Shown here in pieces: positions 1-9,396 of a stretch of 64,000 nt of DNA; positions within the stretch are counted from its first letter, which is position 1, and the number at the start of each line of letters is the position of its first letter. Both the position numbers and the translations under genes were made by a program. The stretch covers positions 444,391-508,390 of the forward strand of contig NZ_PJRP01000003.1 in the NCBI RefSeq assembly GCF_002858765.1, written 5' to 3'. The stretch is from Cupriavidus pauculus. GTDB taxonomy: Bacteria > Pseudomonadota > Gammaproteobacteria > Burkholderiales > Burkholderiaceae. A model generated the notes under the pieces. That model saw only the letters and a program-made list of their open reading frames with translations, was not told the origin of the DNA and did no database searches.

Positions 1-629
1 TCGAACAGCTGCCGCAGCGTATGCACCGTGCTGGGCAGCACCAGCGGATGCGTCACCAGTTCTCGCAGCGGCACGCGCGCCATGCCCGCAATGGGGTGAT
101 TCCTGCTGACGCATGCGAACACCGGCGCCACCTCGGAGTATTCCACCGCGATGCCGTCCTGATCTGCAATCGCGAAGGTCAGGGCGATGTCGACCTCGCC
201 CTCGCGCACCAGCCGCGTGGCTTCCGCCGCCGTCACCACTTCCAGCGCGAACGCCACCCCCGGGTAGCGTCGCTGGAATGATGCGATCAACGTCGGCACG
301 TACTCCCTGGCAAACCCCTCAGTACATGCCACGCGCACGGTACTGTGCGTCAGGCTCATCAGGCCCTGCAGGTCGGCCTGTAGCGTTTCGGTGTCCAGGA
401 GCGCCCGCCGCCCGTACTGTTGCACCACGCGGCCGGCCTCGGTCAGGCGCATGCCGCGCGGCTCGCGATCGAACAGCACCACGCCCAGCTCCTCTTCGAG
501 CCGCGCAATCTGCCGGCTGATCGCCGACACCGCGACATGCAGTGTCTTTGAGGCTGCGGACAGCGAACCTGTCTGCGCCACTTCAAGGAAATAGGCCAGC
601 GGCACGGCGTGGATCGACGTCAGTTTCAT
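1..629 (-). CDS. LysR-family transcriptional regulator, 3' end cut by window edge
   Basis: Reading from an ATG at 629 on the minus strand gives 209 residues and runs off the left edge without a stop. Residues 1-60 form a LysR winged helix (start MKLTSIHAVPLAYFLEVA, then SAISRQIARLEEELG and LFDREPRGMRLTEAG). The effector domain begins near residue 90. It is divergent from the amidase/Bug genes and probably regulates them; that target is inferred from position. The ligand cannot be told. Confidence 0.9.
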   Translation of the reverse strand, partial: MKLTSIHAVPLAYFLEVAQTGSLSAASKTLHVAVSAISRQIARLEEELGVVLFDREPRGMRLTEAGRVVQQYGRRALLDTETLQADLQGLMSLTHSTVRVACTEGFAREYVPTLIASFQRRYPGVAFALEVVTAAEATRLVREGEVDIALTFAIADQDGIAVEYSEVAPVFACVSRNHPIAGMARVPLRELVTHPLVLPSTVHTLRQLF

Positions 630-1002
630 GGCGGCTTTGGGGGCGGGATCGGGGACGGCGTGAAAGCAGCTTCGAGGTGGATGGCCATCCGAATTCTGCT
701 TTCCACATGATACGTGCGGGGCCACCGTTGCGTTGCCAATTTTAGAAAGGTCCGTTGCAGCGCCCACGCCCGCTTCTGGTGCCGGCATCGTGCGGATTCC
801 GACGCGCGGGTGGCAGCATGTGCCGTCTTTGCACCGACGGCGAGCGATTGATGGCGCAGTGCGCGCCAATCGTGTGCCGCGATCTGCGCGCCCAGGCAGC
901 CGTCACTGTCACGTTCTGGACACCTCGCTGCCATGCGGCTGTGCCACGCGACCCTGGCCGGCGGTATCGTTGCCATCGCCGACAAGAAAAGGAGACCGTG
1001 CA
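630..1002. other. Divergent LysR-amidase intergenic region
   Basis: This 373-bp stretch separates the divergent LysR and amidase starts. The amidase reading frame stays open upstream to an ATG at 733, but the composition there shows no family similarity and no ribosome site, so it is treated as non-coding. An AT-richer patch near 730-750 is the likeliest promoter area. No convincing LysR box was found. Confidence 0.5.
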
Positions 1003-2412
1003 GTGAGCGAAATCTGTTTCATGGACGCCGTATCGATGGCCCGCGCCATCCGTACGCGCGAAGTGTCCGTCAGCGAAGTCATCGAAGCCCATATCGCACA
1101 GATCGAACGGGTAAACCCCACGGTCAACGCGATCGTCACGCAGACCCTCGATGTGGCGCGCATCGAAGCTACCGCCGCCGACGTGGCGCTCGCGGCCGGA
1201 CATCAGCCGGGCCCGCTGTTCGGCCTGCCCGTGGCGCACAAGGATTCGTACCTGACGGCCGGCGTGCGGACGACGTTCGGCTCCGAGGCCTATCGCGACT
1301 TCGTGCCGGCGCATGACAGCGCCGTGGTGGCGCGCCAGAAGGCGGCGGGCGCCATCACGCTGGGCAAGACCAACCTGCCGGAATTCGGCGCCGGCTCGCA
1401 CACGTTCAACACGGTATTTGGCGCGACGCACAATCCGTATCGCCATGGCGTATCGGCTGGTGGCAGCAGCGGTGGCAGTGCAGCCGCGCTGGCCGCCGGC
1501 ATGGTGGCGCTGGCGGACGGCTCGGACATGGGCGGCTCGCTACGCAATCCGGCCAGCTTCTGCAATATCGTCGGCCTGCGCCCGTCGATGGGCCGCGTGC
1601 CGATGGCGCCCTCGGCCTTCGCATTCAATACGCAGACGGTGGGCGGACCCATGGGCCGCACCGTATCAGACGTGGCGCTGCTGATGAGCGTCATTGCCGG
1701 GCAGACCGCCGCCGACCCGCTGTCAGTCAGCGAACCCGGCGCGCAGTTTGCCGACCTGCCCGAGATGTCGTGCATGGGCCTGCGCGTGGCGGTCAGCCCC
1801 ACGCTCGGCGGCCTGCCCTTCGCCCCCGCCGTACGACGTGCGCTGGACGAAGGGGTGCGCATGTGCGAGTCGCTGGGTTGCGTGGTCGACGAAGCCGAGC
1901 CGGATTTCACCGGCGCCGACCACGCCTTTGAAGTATTCCGTGCGCTGGCCTTCGCCACAAGCTACGGGTCGGTACGTGCGGAGCATGGCGAACGGATCAA
2001 GGAAGCAGTACGCTGGAACGTGGACCTGGGCCTGTCTTTGGACGGCGCGGCCGTGGCCGAAGCCGAGCGGGCCCGTACGCGGCTGTTCGCGCTCATGCAG
2101 GCGCTGCTGGAGCAGTACGATTTCCTGATCGCGCCGGTATCTCAGGTACTGCCGTTTTCGGTGGAGACCGAGTATCCGGCGGAGATCGCCGGCGTGGCCA
2201 TGGAAAGCTACATCGCCTGGATGCGCTCGTGCTACCGGATCACGATCACCGGTCACCCGGCCTTGTCGCTGCCCTGCGCGTTCACGGACAGCGGCCTGCC
2301 GGTCGGGCTGCAGATCGTGGGCAAGTATCGCGGCGAGCGCAATCTGCTGGCTTTCGCGCGCATGCTGGAGCGCGCCAATCCGACCGGCCGGCGGCGCCCG
2401 CCCGGCATGTAG
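1003..2412 (+). CDS. Amidase signature family amidohydrolase (GatA-like)
   Basis: A 469-aa amidase-signature enzyme hydrolysing a C-N amide bond by a Ser-cisSer-Lys triad. The catalytic Lys is about residue 80 (VAHKDS). The Gly/Ser-rich signature SAGGSSGGSAAALAAG lies near residues 153-168, followed by DMGGSLRNPA holding the nucleophilic Ser. Start chosen: GTG at 1003, 7 nt after AAAAGGAGA (987-995); the longer frame from 733 adds 90 residues without family similarity. It heads a plus-strand run with two Bug receptors and a lactonase, suggesting catabolism of an imported amide or related compound. The substrate is unknown; a role in the transamidosome is unlikely because no gatC/gatB genes are adjacent. 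Confidence 0.85.
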   Translation: MSEICFMDAVSMARAIRTREVSVSEVIEAHIAQIERVNPTVNAIVTQTLDVARIEATAADVALAAGHQPGPLFGLPVAHKDSYLTAGVRTTFGSEAYRDFVPAHDSAVVARQKAAGAITLGKTNLPEFGAGSHTFNTVFGATHNPYRHGVSAGGSSGGSAAALAAGMVALADGSDMGGSLRNPASFCNIVGLRPSMGRVPMAPSAFAFNTQTVGGPMGRTVSDVALLMSVIAGQTAADPLSVSEPGAQFADLPEMSCMGLRVAVSPTLGGLPFAPAVRRALDEGVRMCESLGCVVDEAEPDFTGADHAFEVFRALAFATSYGSVRAEHGERIKEAVRWNVDLGLSLDGAAVAEAERARTRLFALMQALLEQYDFLIAPVSQVLPFSVETEYPAEIAGVAMESYIAWMRSCYRITITGHPALSLPCAFTDSGLPVGLQIVGKYRGERNLLAFARMLERANPTGRRRPPGM

Positions 2413-2479
2413 CCCCGGTGGGCCTGGCCGCCACCTGTTGCATTGCATCCTGTCTTGTTACGTCACCGAAAGGAAAAAC

Positions 2480-3460
2480 ATGGTTGGAAGATCGATGAAC
2501 CGCTGGGGCCAAGCCTGCCTGCTTGCCACCGCATGTGTTGCCGCCACGCCGGCCAGTGCCGAGTCATTCCCGGACAAGCCGATCAAGCTGGTGGTGCCGT
2601 TCACGCCGGGCGGGTCCACCGACGTACTGGGCCGGCTGCTGGCCAAGAAACTCACGGAAACGCTCAATGCCACCGTCGTCGTTGAAAATCGCGCCGGGGC
2701 CGGCACCATCGTCGGGGCCGACTACGTCGCCAAGTCGGCACCCGATGGCTACACCCTGCTACTGAGCGCGGCCACGACGTTCACGATCAATCCGGTCACC
2801 TACTCGAAGCTGCCCTACGACTCGTTGAAGAGTTTCGATGCCATCGGCCTGGTGGGTTCGACGGGGCTGGTGCTGCTGGCCAATCCGTCGGTGAAGGCGA
2901 ACTCGCTCAAGGAACTGGTAGCCAACGCAAAAGGCGCACAGCCGCTGACCTATGGATCGTTCGGCGCAGGCACGACCGCGCACTTTGCCGGCGAGATGAT
3001 CAACGCTGCCACGGGGCTGCGCATGCTGCACGTGCCGTACAAGGGCAGCGCGCCGGCGATGACTGACCTGATCGGCAACCAGATTCCGCTCAGCGTCGAT
3101 ACCGTGGTGGCCGCCGCGCCAATGGTCAAGGGCGGCAAGGTCAAGGCGCTGGCGCTGACGTCGGCCACGCGTTCCGCCCTGCTGCCCGACGTGCCGACCG
3201 CCGCGGAGAGCGGGTATCCGGATGTGAACCTGTCGACCTGGTTTGCGGTGGTCGGTCCCAAGGGATTGCCCGCGCCGGTCAGGCAGAAGCTCGAAGGCGC
3301 GCTGGCCACCGTCATGAAGGACCCCGACATGCGCAAGAGCATGACCGCCAACGGCTTCGAGCCCGAATACGGCACGGCCGCCGATTACGCGAAGCGTGTC
3401 AGCGCCGAGATTCCGCGACTCAGGAAGATTGCCGAGACGGCCAATATCAAGGCGGATTGA
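2480..3460 (+). CDS. Bug (TctC-like) periplasmic solute receptor
   Basis: A 326-aa tripartite-tricarboxylate-type receptor (Bug family). The ATG at 2480 follows GAAAGGAAA; a signal peptide ends near ASA27. Family landmarks are visible: KPIKLVVPFTPGGSTD after the cleavage site, VVENRAGAGTIVGADYVAKS, DGYTLL, HVPYKGSAPAMTDL, and LLPDVPTAAESGYP. Bug proteins bind carboxylated ligands in the periplasm. No tctA/tctB membrane genes lie nearby, as is usual for the expanded Bug families of Cupriavidus and Bordetella. The ligand is unknown, though the amidase just upstream hints at a shared pathway. Confidence 0.93.
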   Translation: MVGRSMNRWGQACLLATACVAATPASAESFPDKPIKLVVPFTPGGSTDVLGRLLAKKLTETLNATVVVENRAGAGTIVGADYVAKSAPDGYTLLLSAATTFTINPVTYSKLPYDSLKSFDAIGLVGSTGLVLLANPSVKANSLKELVANAKGAQPLTYGSFGAGTTAHFAGEMINAATGLRMLHVPYKGSAPAMTDLIGNQIPLSVDTVVAAAPMVKGGKVKALALTSATRSALLPDVPTAAESGYPDVNLSTWFAVVGPKGLPAPVRQKLEGALATVMKDPDMRKSMTANGFEPEYGTAADYAKRVSAEIPRLRKIAETANIKAD

Positions 3461-3569
3461 CGCCAGCCCCGGCGGCATCGCCGCCGGGCCGCTTCCCGCT
3501 CCGCGGATAGCGGCATCTCCTCGGCGGCTTGACAATCTCCGGCCTTTCGGCGCAGCATTAACGGAACAT

Positions 3570-3588
3570 CGTTCTAACCAATAGAACG
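3570..3588. promoter_or_regulatory. Inverted repeat CGTTCT-N7-AGAACG before second Bug gene
   Basis: CGTTCT (3570-3575) and AGAACG (3583-3588) form a perfect 6-bp dyad with a 7-bp spacer, ending 29 bp before the ATG at 3618. The inner part has T-N11-A geometry compatible with a LysR-type operator, and the flanks (GGAAC...) could also suit an IclR-type site. It probably controls the 3618-5535 pair; the regulator is not identified. Confidence 0.5.
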
Positions 3589-3617
3589 AAAGAATTCCAA
3601 ATGCTGCAGGAGACTCC

Positions 3618-4598
3618 ATGACACGTCGCGCCTTTCTGGGTGCCGTTGCGCTGGCCGCCGCCAGTGCAACGGTGGCCCCCATCCACGCCATTGCCGCCGA
3701 CACCTTCCCGTCCAAGCCGATCACCGTGATCGTGCCCTACGCCGTGGGCGGCTCCGCAGACCTGATTACACGCCTGGTCACCACGGGCATGAGCGCCAAT
3801 GGCACCAGCACGGTGGTGGACAACCGCACTGGCGGGGGTGGCGTGATCGGCTGGAGCACGGCGGCGCGCGCCAATCCGGACGGCTACACGCTGCTGACCA
3901 TGGAGATGTCCTACGCCATCGCGGCGACGCTGCAACCCAAGCTGCTGCCGTTCGATCCGAAGACCGCCTTCCGCCACATCTCCGTCGTGGCATCGGTGCC
4001 GCACGTACTGGTGGTCAATCCCAACGTGCCTGCCAAGACCGTGCAGGAGTTCATCGCACTGGCCAAGGCCAACCCGGGCAAGTACTACTATGGTTCCGGC
4101 GGCAACGGCACCAATACCCACTTGGGCGGTGCGCTGTTCAACAGCGTGGCTGGCATCAACCTGGTTCACGTGCCCTATCGCGGCGCCGGCGCGGCGCTGC
4201 AGGACGTGATGGGTGGCCAGATCCAGGCGCTGATCACCTCGCTGCCGACGGCACTGCAATACATCAAGAGCGGCAAGCTGCGCGCGCTGATGCTGGCCAA
4301 CGATGTGCGCTCGCCCGTGCTGCCCGACGTGCCGGCCGCACCCGAAGTGGGCATGCCCAGGATGGTGATGAAATACTGGGTGGCGTTCTCGGCGCCGGCC
4401 GGCACGCCTCAGCCGGTGATCGACCGCCTGAACAAGGACATCGTGGCGGCCGTCAACACGCCCGAGGTCAAGAAGCAACTGCAATCGCAAGGCCTCGACC
4501 CCGAAGGCACCACGCCCGCGCAGGCCAGCAAGCTGGTCGAAGACGAGATCAAGCGCTGGGCCGCCGTGATCAAGACCGCCAACATCAAGGCAGACTGA
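3618..4598 (+). CDS. Bug (TctC-like) periplasmic solute receptor
   Basis: A 326-aa Bug receptor. It begins MTRRAFLGAVALAAASAT, a possible twin-arginine-type leader, with cleavage near residue 27. Landmarks: KPITVIVPYAVGGSADL, VVDNRTGGGGVIGWS, DGYTLL, HVPYRGAGAALQDVMGGQ, VLPDVPAAPEVG. It ends 7 bp before the SMP-30 gene, so the two probably share a transcript. It is only distantly similar to the Bug protein at 2480, so this is not a recent tandem copy. The ligand is unknown. Confidence 0.92.
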   Translation: MTRRAFLGAVALAAASATVAPIHAIAADTFPSKPITVIVPYAVGGSADLITRLVTTGMSANGTSTVVDNRTGGGGVIGWSTAARANPDGYTLLTMEMSYAIAATLQPKLLPFDPKTAFRHISVVASVPHVLVVNPNVPAKTVQEFIALAKANPGKYYYGSGGNGTNTHLGGALFNSVAGINLVHVPYRGAGAALQDVMGGQIQALITSLPTALQYIKSGKLRALMLANDVRSPVLPDVPAAPEVGMPRMVMKYWVAFSAPAGTPQPVIDRLNKDIVAAVNTPEVKKQLQSQGLDPEGTTPAQASKLVEDEIKRWAAVIKTANIKAD

Positions 4599-4605
4599 CA
4601 TCGCC

Positions 4606-5535
4606 ATGTGGAACGTCAACTTCACGCCCCCGCAGATCATTGAAGCACGCGTGCTGACGCGCATGCCCGACCCATTGCGGCTGCCCCAGCGCAGCGCCTG
4701 GGCCGACGCGAACAAGCCCGGGCAGATCGCCGACAGCTTCCTGGAAGGACCGACCTTCGACCGCGACGGCAACCTGTACCTGACCGATATCCCGCATGGC
4801 CGGCTGTTCCGGATCACGCCGGATCTGCAATGGCACTTTGTCGGCGACACCGGCGGCTGGCCCAACGGCATTGCCTTGCACCGCGGCGGCAGCCTGTGGA
4901 TTGCCGACTATCGGCGCGGCATCCTGCGGATGACTCCGGGCCGCGGCGATGTCGAAGTGGTGCTCGGCCATCGCAATTCGGAGAGCTTCAAGGGCGTCAA
5001 CGATCTGACGTTCGACGCGCAGGGCAACCTGTATTTCACCGATCAGGGCCAGACCGGCCTACACGATCCGTCCGGCCGCGTCTACCGGCTGCGCCCTTCC
5101 GGCCAGCTCGACCTGCTGCTGTCGAACGTGCCGAGCCCCAACGGCATCGTCATCGATCCGTCAGGCCGCTTCCTTTTCGTGGCTGCCACGCGCGGCAACG
5201 CGGTATGGCGCATGCCGCTGCTGCCCGATGGATCGGTATCGAAGGCCGGCGCCTTCCAGACGTTCTTCGGCACCAGCGGCCCCGACGGCCTGGCCATGGA
5301 CGCCGACGGCCGGCTGGTGGTGGCACACGCCAGCCTGGGCGGCGCATTTGTCATCGACGCGCACGGCTGGTGTACCCATTTCGTGCGAAGCCCGATGGGC
5401 GGCACCGTGACCAACGTGGCATTCCGACCCGGCACGAACCGGCTGGTGATGACCGAATCGGCCAGCGGCTCGGTATTGGAAGCAGAGTTGCCGGGGGTTG
5501 GGGCGGTGTTGTTTGGGGAAGGCGGGGCCGCCTAG
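4606..5535 (+). CDS. SMP-30/gluconolactonase/LRE-family lactonase
   Basis: A 309-aa six-bladed propeller of the SMP-30/regucalcin family, which hydrolyses sugar or other lactones using a divalent metal. Metal-ligand candidates are visible: Glu47 (FLEGPTFD), Asn132 (GVNDLTFD), Asn179 (SPNGIVID) and Asp227 (GPDGLAMD). Blade-type repeats such as GNLYLTD, GSLWIAD and GNLYFTD are clear. It has no signal peptide, so it is probably cytoplasmic. It starts 7 bp after the Bug gene without a strong ribosome site; an internal ATG near 4663 is an alternative start. A lactone intermediate in the same catabolic route is the likely substrate, by inference. Confidence 0.85.
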   Translation: MWNVNFTPPQIIEARVLTRMPDPLRLPQRSAWADANKPGQIADSFLEGPTFDRDGNLYLTDIPHGRLFRITPDLQWHFVGDTGGWPNGIALHRGGSLWIADYRRGILRMTPGRGDVEVVLGHRNSESFKGVNDLTFDAQGNLYFTDQGQTGLHDPSGRVYRLRPSGQLDLLLSNVPSPNGIVIDPSGRFLFVAATRGNAVWRMPLLPDGSVSKAGAFQTFFGTSGPDGLAMDADGRLVVAHASLGGAFVIDAHGWCTHFVRSPMGGTVTNVAFRPGTNRLVMTESASGSVLEAELPGVGAVLFGEGGAA

Positions 5536-5677
5536 CGCTGACGTCCATCCGCGCCGCTGAAGCGTCACCCAGCGGCCCTATGCATGCCGTCATGCGCTCA
5601 TCCACTCATGCACTATCTTTGGAAGGCCCTGCCCAACCCATCGTACGCAACCAAAGCGGACGAAAGGAGACTTCCAG

Positions 5678-6031
5678 ATGGCATATATCGACGGATTCCT
5701 GCTGGCCGTACCCAACGCCAACCGTGACACCTACCGCCAGGTGGCGCAGAAGGCCTCGGCAGTATTCAAGGAACACGGCGCGCTGAAAGTGGTGGAGTGC
5801 TGGGGCGATGACGTACCCGAGGGCAAGGTGACCTCGTTCACGATGGCCGTGCAGCGCAAGGATGACGAGAGCGTGGTGTTCTCGTGGATCTGGTGGCCGT
5901 CAAAGGAAAAGCGCGACGCGGGCATGGCCGCAGCCATGCAGGACCCACGCCTGAAGGAGGGCATGGATCCGATGCCGTTCGATGGCCAGCGGATGATCTA
6001 TGGGGGATTCGAGGTCATCGTCGACGCCTAG
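5678..6031 (+). CDS. DUF1428 family protein (YbaA-like)
   Basis: A 117-aa protein of the DUF1428 family, a small ferredoxin-fold group related to E. coli YbaA. It begins MAYIDGFLLAVPNANRDTY and contains EHGALKVVECWGDDVP and SWIWWPSKEKRDAG, the conserved blocks of the family. A strong ribosome site (AAAGGAGA) precedes the ATG. It stands alone and is convergent with the rubredoxin gene. Biochemical function is not established for the family. Confidence 0.9.
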   Translation: MAYIDGFLLAVPNANRDTYRQVAQKASAVFKEHGALKVVECWGDDVPEGKVTSFTMAVQRKDDESVVFSWIWWPSKEKRDAGMAAAMQDPRLKEGMDPMPFDGQRMIYGGFEVIVDA

Positions 6032-6044
6032 GCGCCGGGTCCAC

Positions 6045-6069
6045 AAAAAAGCCAGGTGCCGCGATGGCT
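6045..6069 (-). terminator. Probable terminator of the rubredoxin gene
   Basis: On the minus strand AGCCA (6069-6065) pairs with TGGCT (6054-6050) around a 10-nt loop and is followed by six T (A run 6045-6050 on plus). It starts at the rubredoxin stop codon. The stem is short, so confidence is moderate. Confidence 0.5.
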
Positions 6070-6491
6070 CAGAACTCCACCATCGCAAAGTCTTCCTTGC
6101 CGACATCGCATTCCGGGCAACGCCAGTCGTCCGGAATGTCTTCCCAGCGCGTGCCGGGCGCGATGCCGTCTTCGGGCAGGCCGGCGGCTTCATCGTAGAC
6201 CCAGCCGCAGATGATGCAGACCCACTGCTTGAACTCGGCCTCCGCTGCGGCCGACACCGGCTGCCCGCCCGGTACGGGCGCCGCCTTGGATTCCGGCTCC
6301 GCCGGCCCTTCGAGGCTGAACACCAGCGGCGCGGCGGTGCCTTCGGTGGCCTGGGTCAGGTGCGTCTGCAGGCGTTCAAGCAGCGCCTGCGCCTCGTCGA
6401 TCGACAAATCCACCCAATACGGATCGCCGGCGGCGTCGTTCAGGCGTTGCGGGGGAAACTGGATTTCGACGGAAGTGCCTTTCTGGTACAT
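6069..6491 (-). CDS. Rubredoxin-domain protein with extra N-terminal domain
   Basis: A 140-aa protein. The last about 50 residues are a rubredoxin: [18 protein letters not shown], then a DDWRCPECD segment, giving the two CxxC knuckles that bind one iron for one-electron transfer. The first about 75 residues are a separate hydrophilic domain ([28 protein letters not shown]) joined by an Ala/Pro linker; classic rubredoxins are only about 55 aa. The start was set at ATG 6491, because longer frames cross a terminator hairpin at 6526-6555. The gene follows galA on the same strand and may be reached by read-through. The redox partner is unknown. Confidence 0.82.
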   Translation of the reverse strand: MYQKGTSVEIQFPPQRLNDAAGDPYWVDLSIDEAQALLERLQTHLTQATEGTAAPLVFSLEGPAEPESKAAPVPGGQPVSAAAEAEFKQWVCIICGWVYDEAAGLPEDGIAPGTRWEDIPDDWRCPECDVGKEDFAMVEF

Positions 6492-6525
6492 GCGGGGGCT
6501 GAGAGAACTTGAGGACGTGAGGAAA

Positions 6526-6555
6526 GCAAACAGGCCCCAGATGGGGCCTGTTTGC
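6526..6555 (-). terminator. Hairpin terminator after galA
   Basis: A perfect 13-bp stem: GCAAACAGGCCCC (6526-6538) and GGGGCCTGTTTGC (6543-6555) with a 4-nt loop, 34 bp past the galA stop. On the minus strand the stem ends TGTTTGC and continues into TTTCC, a weak T tract. It probably ends the galT-like/galA transcript. Confidence 0.75.
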
Positions 6556-6589
6556 AAGATTTCAAGACTTCCGCGTCTCGTGGCGGGCG

Positions 6590-7888
6590 TTACGGCTTGC
6601 CGCCCGCCCACTGCGTGCCGCTGCCCGCGTCGCCGGCCACGGAATACAGTGCGCCCGGCGCATTGCGCGTCTTCTGGAAGTCTTCCAGCGATTGCCCGCG
6701 CATGGCCGCGTAGATATGCAGGTTCGACACCCCGCTGACCGCGCCGAGCTTTTCCAGCAGGAAGAAGATCACGCCGTAGTGGATCATGCCGCGCCAGTCG
6801 CGCCGCGAAATCAGGTCGCGTTCCTCATCGGTCAGCCCGGCCGCGTCGTAGGTGGCAGCCGGATCGCTCCGGAAGCGCTCGCGGAAAGCCGGGTCGATCA
6901 GCTGGTGCAGATAGCTGTTGATGCGATACGCGCGTACGCTGCGTTCGAGCGTGAACGGGTACGTACCCTCCAGATCGTCGATGCCCTTGAGCTGATGGCC
7001 GATATGCGCGCGCTGTTGTGCCGATCGCGCGGCCACCACGTCAGCGTCCTCGGTGGCCACATTCTCGTACACCGCCACGGCGATGCCGGTCATCGAGGGC
7101 AGGTAGTAATCGCGATGCAGGCAGCGCACGTCGCCCATCGCGCCACGCATCACCATCCACATCACCACCTCGGCGCTCTCGAAGCCGCCACGTCTGGCAA
7201 ATTCGGCGTGCGTGATGTCCAGCAGCTTCTGCGGCTCGCGCTCGAACAGGTCCAGGAATTCGTGGTCCCAGGTCGTGTTGTTGAAGCCCGCCCGCTCGCC
7301 ATGCACCTGGTGCGACAGCCCGCCGGTGGCAACGATCGCCACCTTGAGGTCTTCCGGATAGCTCTCCACGGCACGGCGAATGGCCTGGCCCAGCTTGAAG
7401 CAGCGTCGCGCGGACGGCGCCGGGAACTGCAGCACGCCCACCTGCAGCGGCAGGATCTTCACCGGCCATGCACCGTCGTGCGGCAGCATCACCGACATTG
7501 GCGAGAAGCAGCCGTGATCGAGCGGCTTGTCCTGGAAGAACGACATGTCGAACTCGTCGGCCACCAGCGACGCGCCAACGTGCCGGGCCAGTTCGGCGTG
7601 CCCGTATGCCGGCGGCAGGTTGCGCGGGCCGCCCCCTTCGTCGGCGGCCTCGTACTTCTCGCCGATGCCCAGCGCGAAGGCCGAGTAGTGATCGAAGAAG
7701 AACGACGTGACGTGATCGTTGTAGATCACCAGCAGCACGTCGGGCTTCTTTTGCTGCAGCCACTCGCTCACCGGCGCATATGCCGCGAAAATCGGGGCCC
7801 ATGCGGGGTCTTGCTGCTTGCCCGCGTCCAGCGCAAAGCCGATGGTGGGCGTATGGGATGAGGCGATTGCGCCGATGATGGTGGCCAT
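6590..7888 (-). CDS. galA: Gallate dioxygenase (fused LigB/LigA-type extradiol dioxygenase)
   Basis: A 432-aa type II extradiol dioxygenase, which opens the gallate ring to 4-oxalomesaconate with Fe(II) and O2 in the cytoplasm. Residues 1-280 are the catalytic LigB-like domain with iron-ligand candidates His12 (ASSHTP) and His59 (YNDHVT) plus a downstream Glu in FESAEVV. Residues about 300-405 are a LigA-like small-subunit domain (LMRE-type helices, [18 protein letters not shown]). This beta-alpha fusion and its length match GalA of Pseudomonas putida; protocatechuate 4,5-dioxygenases usually have separate subunits. It is 11 bp downstream of its transporter and near galD and ligJ, which strengthens gallate as substrate. 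Confidence 0.9.
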   Translation of the reverse strand: MATIIGAIASSHTPTIGFALDAGKQQDPAWAPIFAAYAPVSEWLQQKKPDVLLVIYNDHVTSFFFDHYSAFALGIGEKYEAADEGGGPRNLPPAYGHAELARHVGASLVADEFDMSFFQDKPLDHGCFSPMSVMLPHDGAWPVKILPLQVGVLQFPAPSARRCFKLGQAIRRAVESYPEDLKVAIVATGGLSHQVHGERAGFNNTTWDHEFLDLFEREPQKLLDITHAEFARRGGFESAEVVMWMVMRGAMGDVRCLHRDYYLPSMTGIAVAVYENVATEDADVVAARSAQQRAHIGHQLKGIDDLEGTYPFTLERSVRAYRINSYLHQLIDPAFRERFRSDPAATYDAAGLTDEERDLISRRDWRGMIHYGVIFFLLEKLGAVSGVSNLHIYAAMRGQSLEDFQKTRNAPGALYSVAGDAGSGTQWAGGKP

Positions 7889-7899
7889 AAGTCAGTACG

Positions 7900-9228
7900 T
7901 CAGGCTGTGACCGCGCGAAGCTGTGCCCGCTTGGTCGAAACAATGGAAATCGCTGCCACGGTGGCGGGGATGGCCAGGATGGCAATCACTGCGCTGAAGC
8001 TCCAGCCCATCGACAGCAGCACACCACCGGCCATCGAGCCCGTGATGCTGCCGAAGCGGCCGATGCCGAGCATCCAGCTCACGCCGGTGGCACGCACCAG
8101 CGTCGGGTAGCACTGCGGTGCGAACGCGTTCAGGCCGGTCTGCGCACCGCTCATGCAGAAGCCAGCCAGCAGCACATAGGCGGCGAACGTCGACGACATC
8201 ACGCTGCCCGAAGCCAGCAGCAGGATGAATACCGCGCCCGTCACATAGGCCACGCCAATCACGCGATGCGGCGCAAAGCGGTCCATGCAGTATCCCACCA
8301 CCAGCGCGCCGACGGTGCCGCCGAGCTGGAACAGCGCCGTCAGGTTGGCGGCGCGTTCGATCGGCAGGCCAGCGTCCTTGATCAGCGTGGGCAGCCAGCC
8401 GCTGAGCAGGTAGATCACCAGCAGGCCCATGAAATAGGTCACCCACAGCGCCAGCGTCATGCCGCGGTAGCCCGTCGACAGCAGCGTGCGCACCGGTTGC
8501 TTGCCCGGCACGGCCGGCTCGCTGATCGTGAACGTCGTGCCTTCCGCAATCTCGCTGCCCACCACGCGCCGCAGCGTACGGGCGATGCGGTCGGGTGACG
8601 CATTGCGCGCCACCAGAAAGCGTGCCGACTCCGGAACCAGCAGGATGTAAAGCGGCAGGCAGACCAGCGGAAGCGCACCGCCAACGATCAGCACCGCGCG
8701 CCAGCCGTGCTCTGGCAAGATGGCGGCGGCACCGAAGCCAACCAGCGCCGAACCCAGATTGAAGCCCGTGAACATCGTCGCCAGCAGCATGCTGCGCGAG
8801 CGCTCAGGTACGTATTCGGACAGCAGCGTGGTAGTGCTCGGCATTGCCGCGCCCAGGCCCAGCCCGGTCAGAAAGCGCAGCAGCGACAGTTGCGTGGTGT
8901 TCTCCGCGAACGCGCACAGCAGGTTGAACACGCCGAACAGGAAGACCGAGCCGATCAGCAGCTTCTTGCGGCCGAAGCGGTCGGACATCGGGCCTACCAG
9001 CAGCGCGCCGATCGCCAGGCCGATCGGTGCGGCGCTCATCACCACGCCGAACGCCGCCTTGGAAATCCCCCACTCCTTGGTAATGCCCGGCGCCAGGAAG
9101 CCCATGATGGCCACGTCGATGCCGTCGGTGGCCACGATCATGAAACACAGCACCAGCAGCAGCCACTGGTAGCCGGACATCTTTCGGTCGTTGATATGGG
9201 CCCGGATATCGAGCCGTTGGGTGGTCAT
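7900..9228 (-). CDS. MFS aromatic acid:H+ symporter (GalT/PcaK-like)
   Basis: A 442-aa, 12-helix major facilitator of the aromatic acid:H+ symporter family. The first helix carries ATDGIDVAIMGFLAP, matching the DGxD signature needed for aromatic acid transport in PcaK. Loop 2-3 has GPMSDRFGRK. It is the first gene of a two-gene minus-strand unit with galA (11-bp gap), so gallate is the probable cargo. A LysR-type dyad lies 46 bp upstream of its start. The name GalT used for the P. putida gallate transporter is not given as symbol because it clashes with galactose uridylyltransferase. Confidence 0.87.
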   Translation of the reverse strand: MTTQRLDIRAHINDRKMSGYQWLLLVLCFMIVATDGIDVAIMGFLAPGITKEWGISKAAFGVVMSAAPIGLAIGALLVGPMSDRFGRKKLLIGSVFLFGVFNLLCAFAENTTQLSLLRFLTGLGLGAAMPSTTTLLSEYVPERSRSMLLATMFTGFNLGSALVGFGAAAILPEHGWRAVLIVGGALPLVCLPLYILLVPESARFLVARNASPDRIARTLRRVVGSEIAEGTTFTISEPAVPGKQPVRTLLSTGYRGMTLALWVTYFMGLLVIYLLSGWLPTLIKDAGLPIERAANLTALFQLGGTVGALVVGYCMDRFAPHRVIGVAYVTGAVFILLLASGSVMSSTFAAYVLLAGFCMSGAQTGLNAFAPQCYPTLVRATGVSWMLGIGRFGSITGSMAGGVLLSMGWSFSAVIAILAIPATVAAISIVSTKRAQLRAVTA

Positions 9229-9273
9229 GTGCCGTCTCCTGGCATGGTTCCGCCGTGCAGGCCGCAGCGGAAT

Positions 9274-9288
9274 CTTGTTATCAATAAG
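9274..9288. promoter_or_regulatory. LysR-type box upstream of the gallate transporter
   Basis: CTTGTTATCAATAAG is an imperfect dyad (CTT-n-TT...AA-n-AAG) with T-N11-A spacing, 46 bp upstream of the transporter ATG. Its geometry and place fit an operator for the adjacent LysR regulator. The match is by eye only. Confidence 0.5.
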
Positions 9289-9396
9289 CTAATCGCCGCA
9301 TGGGCGACTTGCCGCACACCCCCTGTGTACGGCAACGGCAGTCTACGTTCGGGCAGCGTCTGCAGTATTGCTTTGTAGGGCGGCCCGCGTTGCCTT

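Noticed and set aside
733-1002. Longer N-terminus of the amidase from ATG 733
   Set aside because: No ribosome site and no family similarity; GTG 1003 follows AAAAGGAGA and starts at the family N-terminus.
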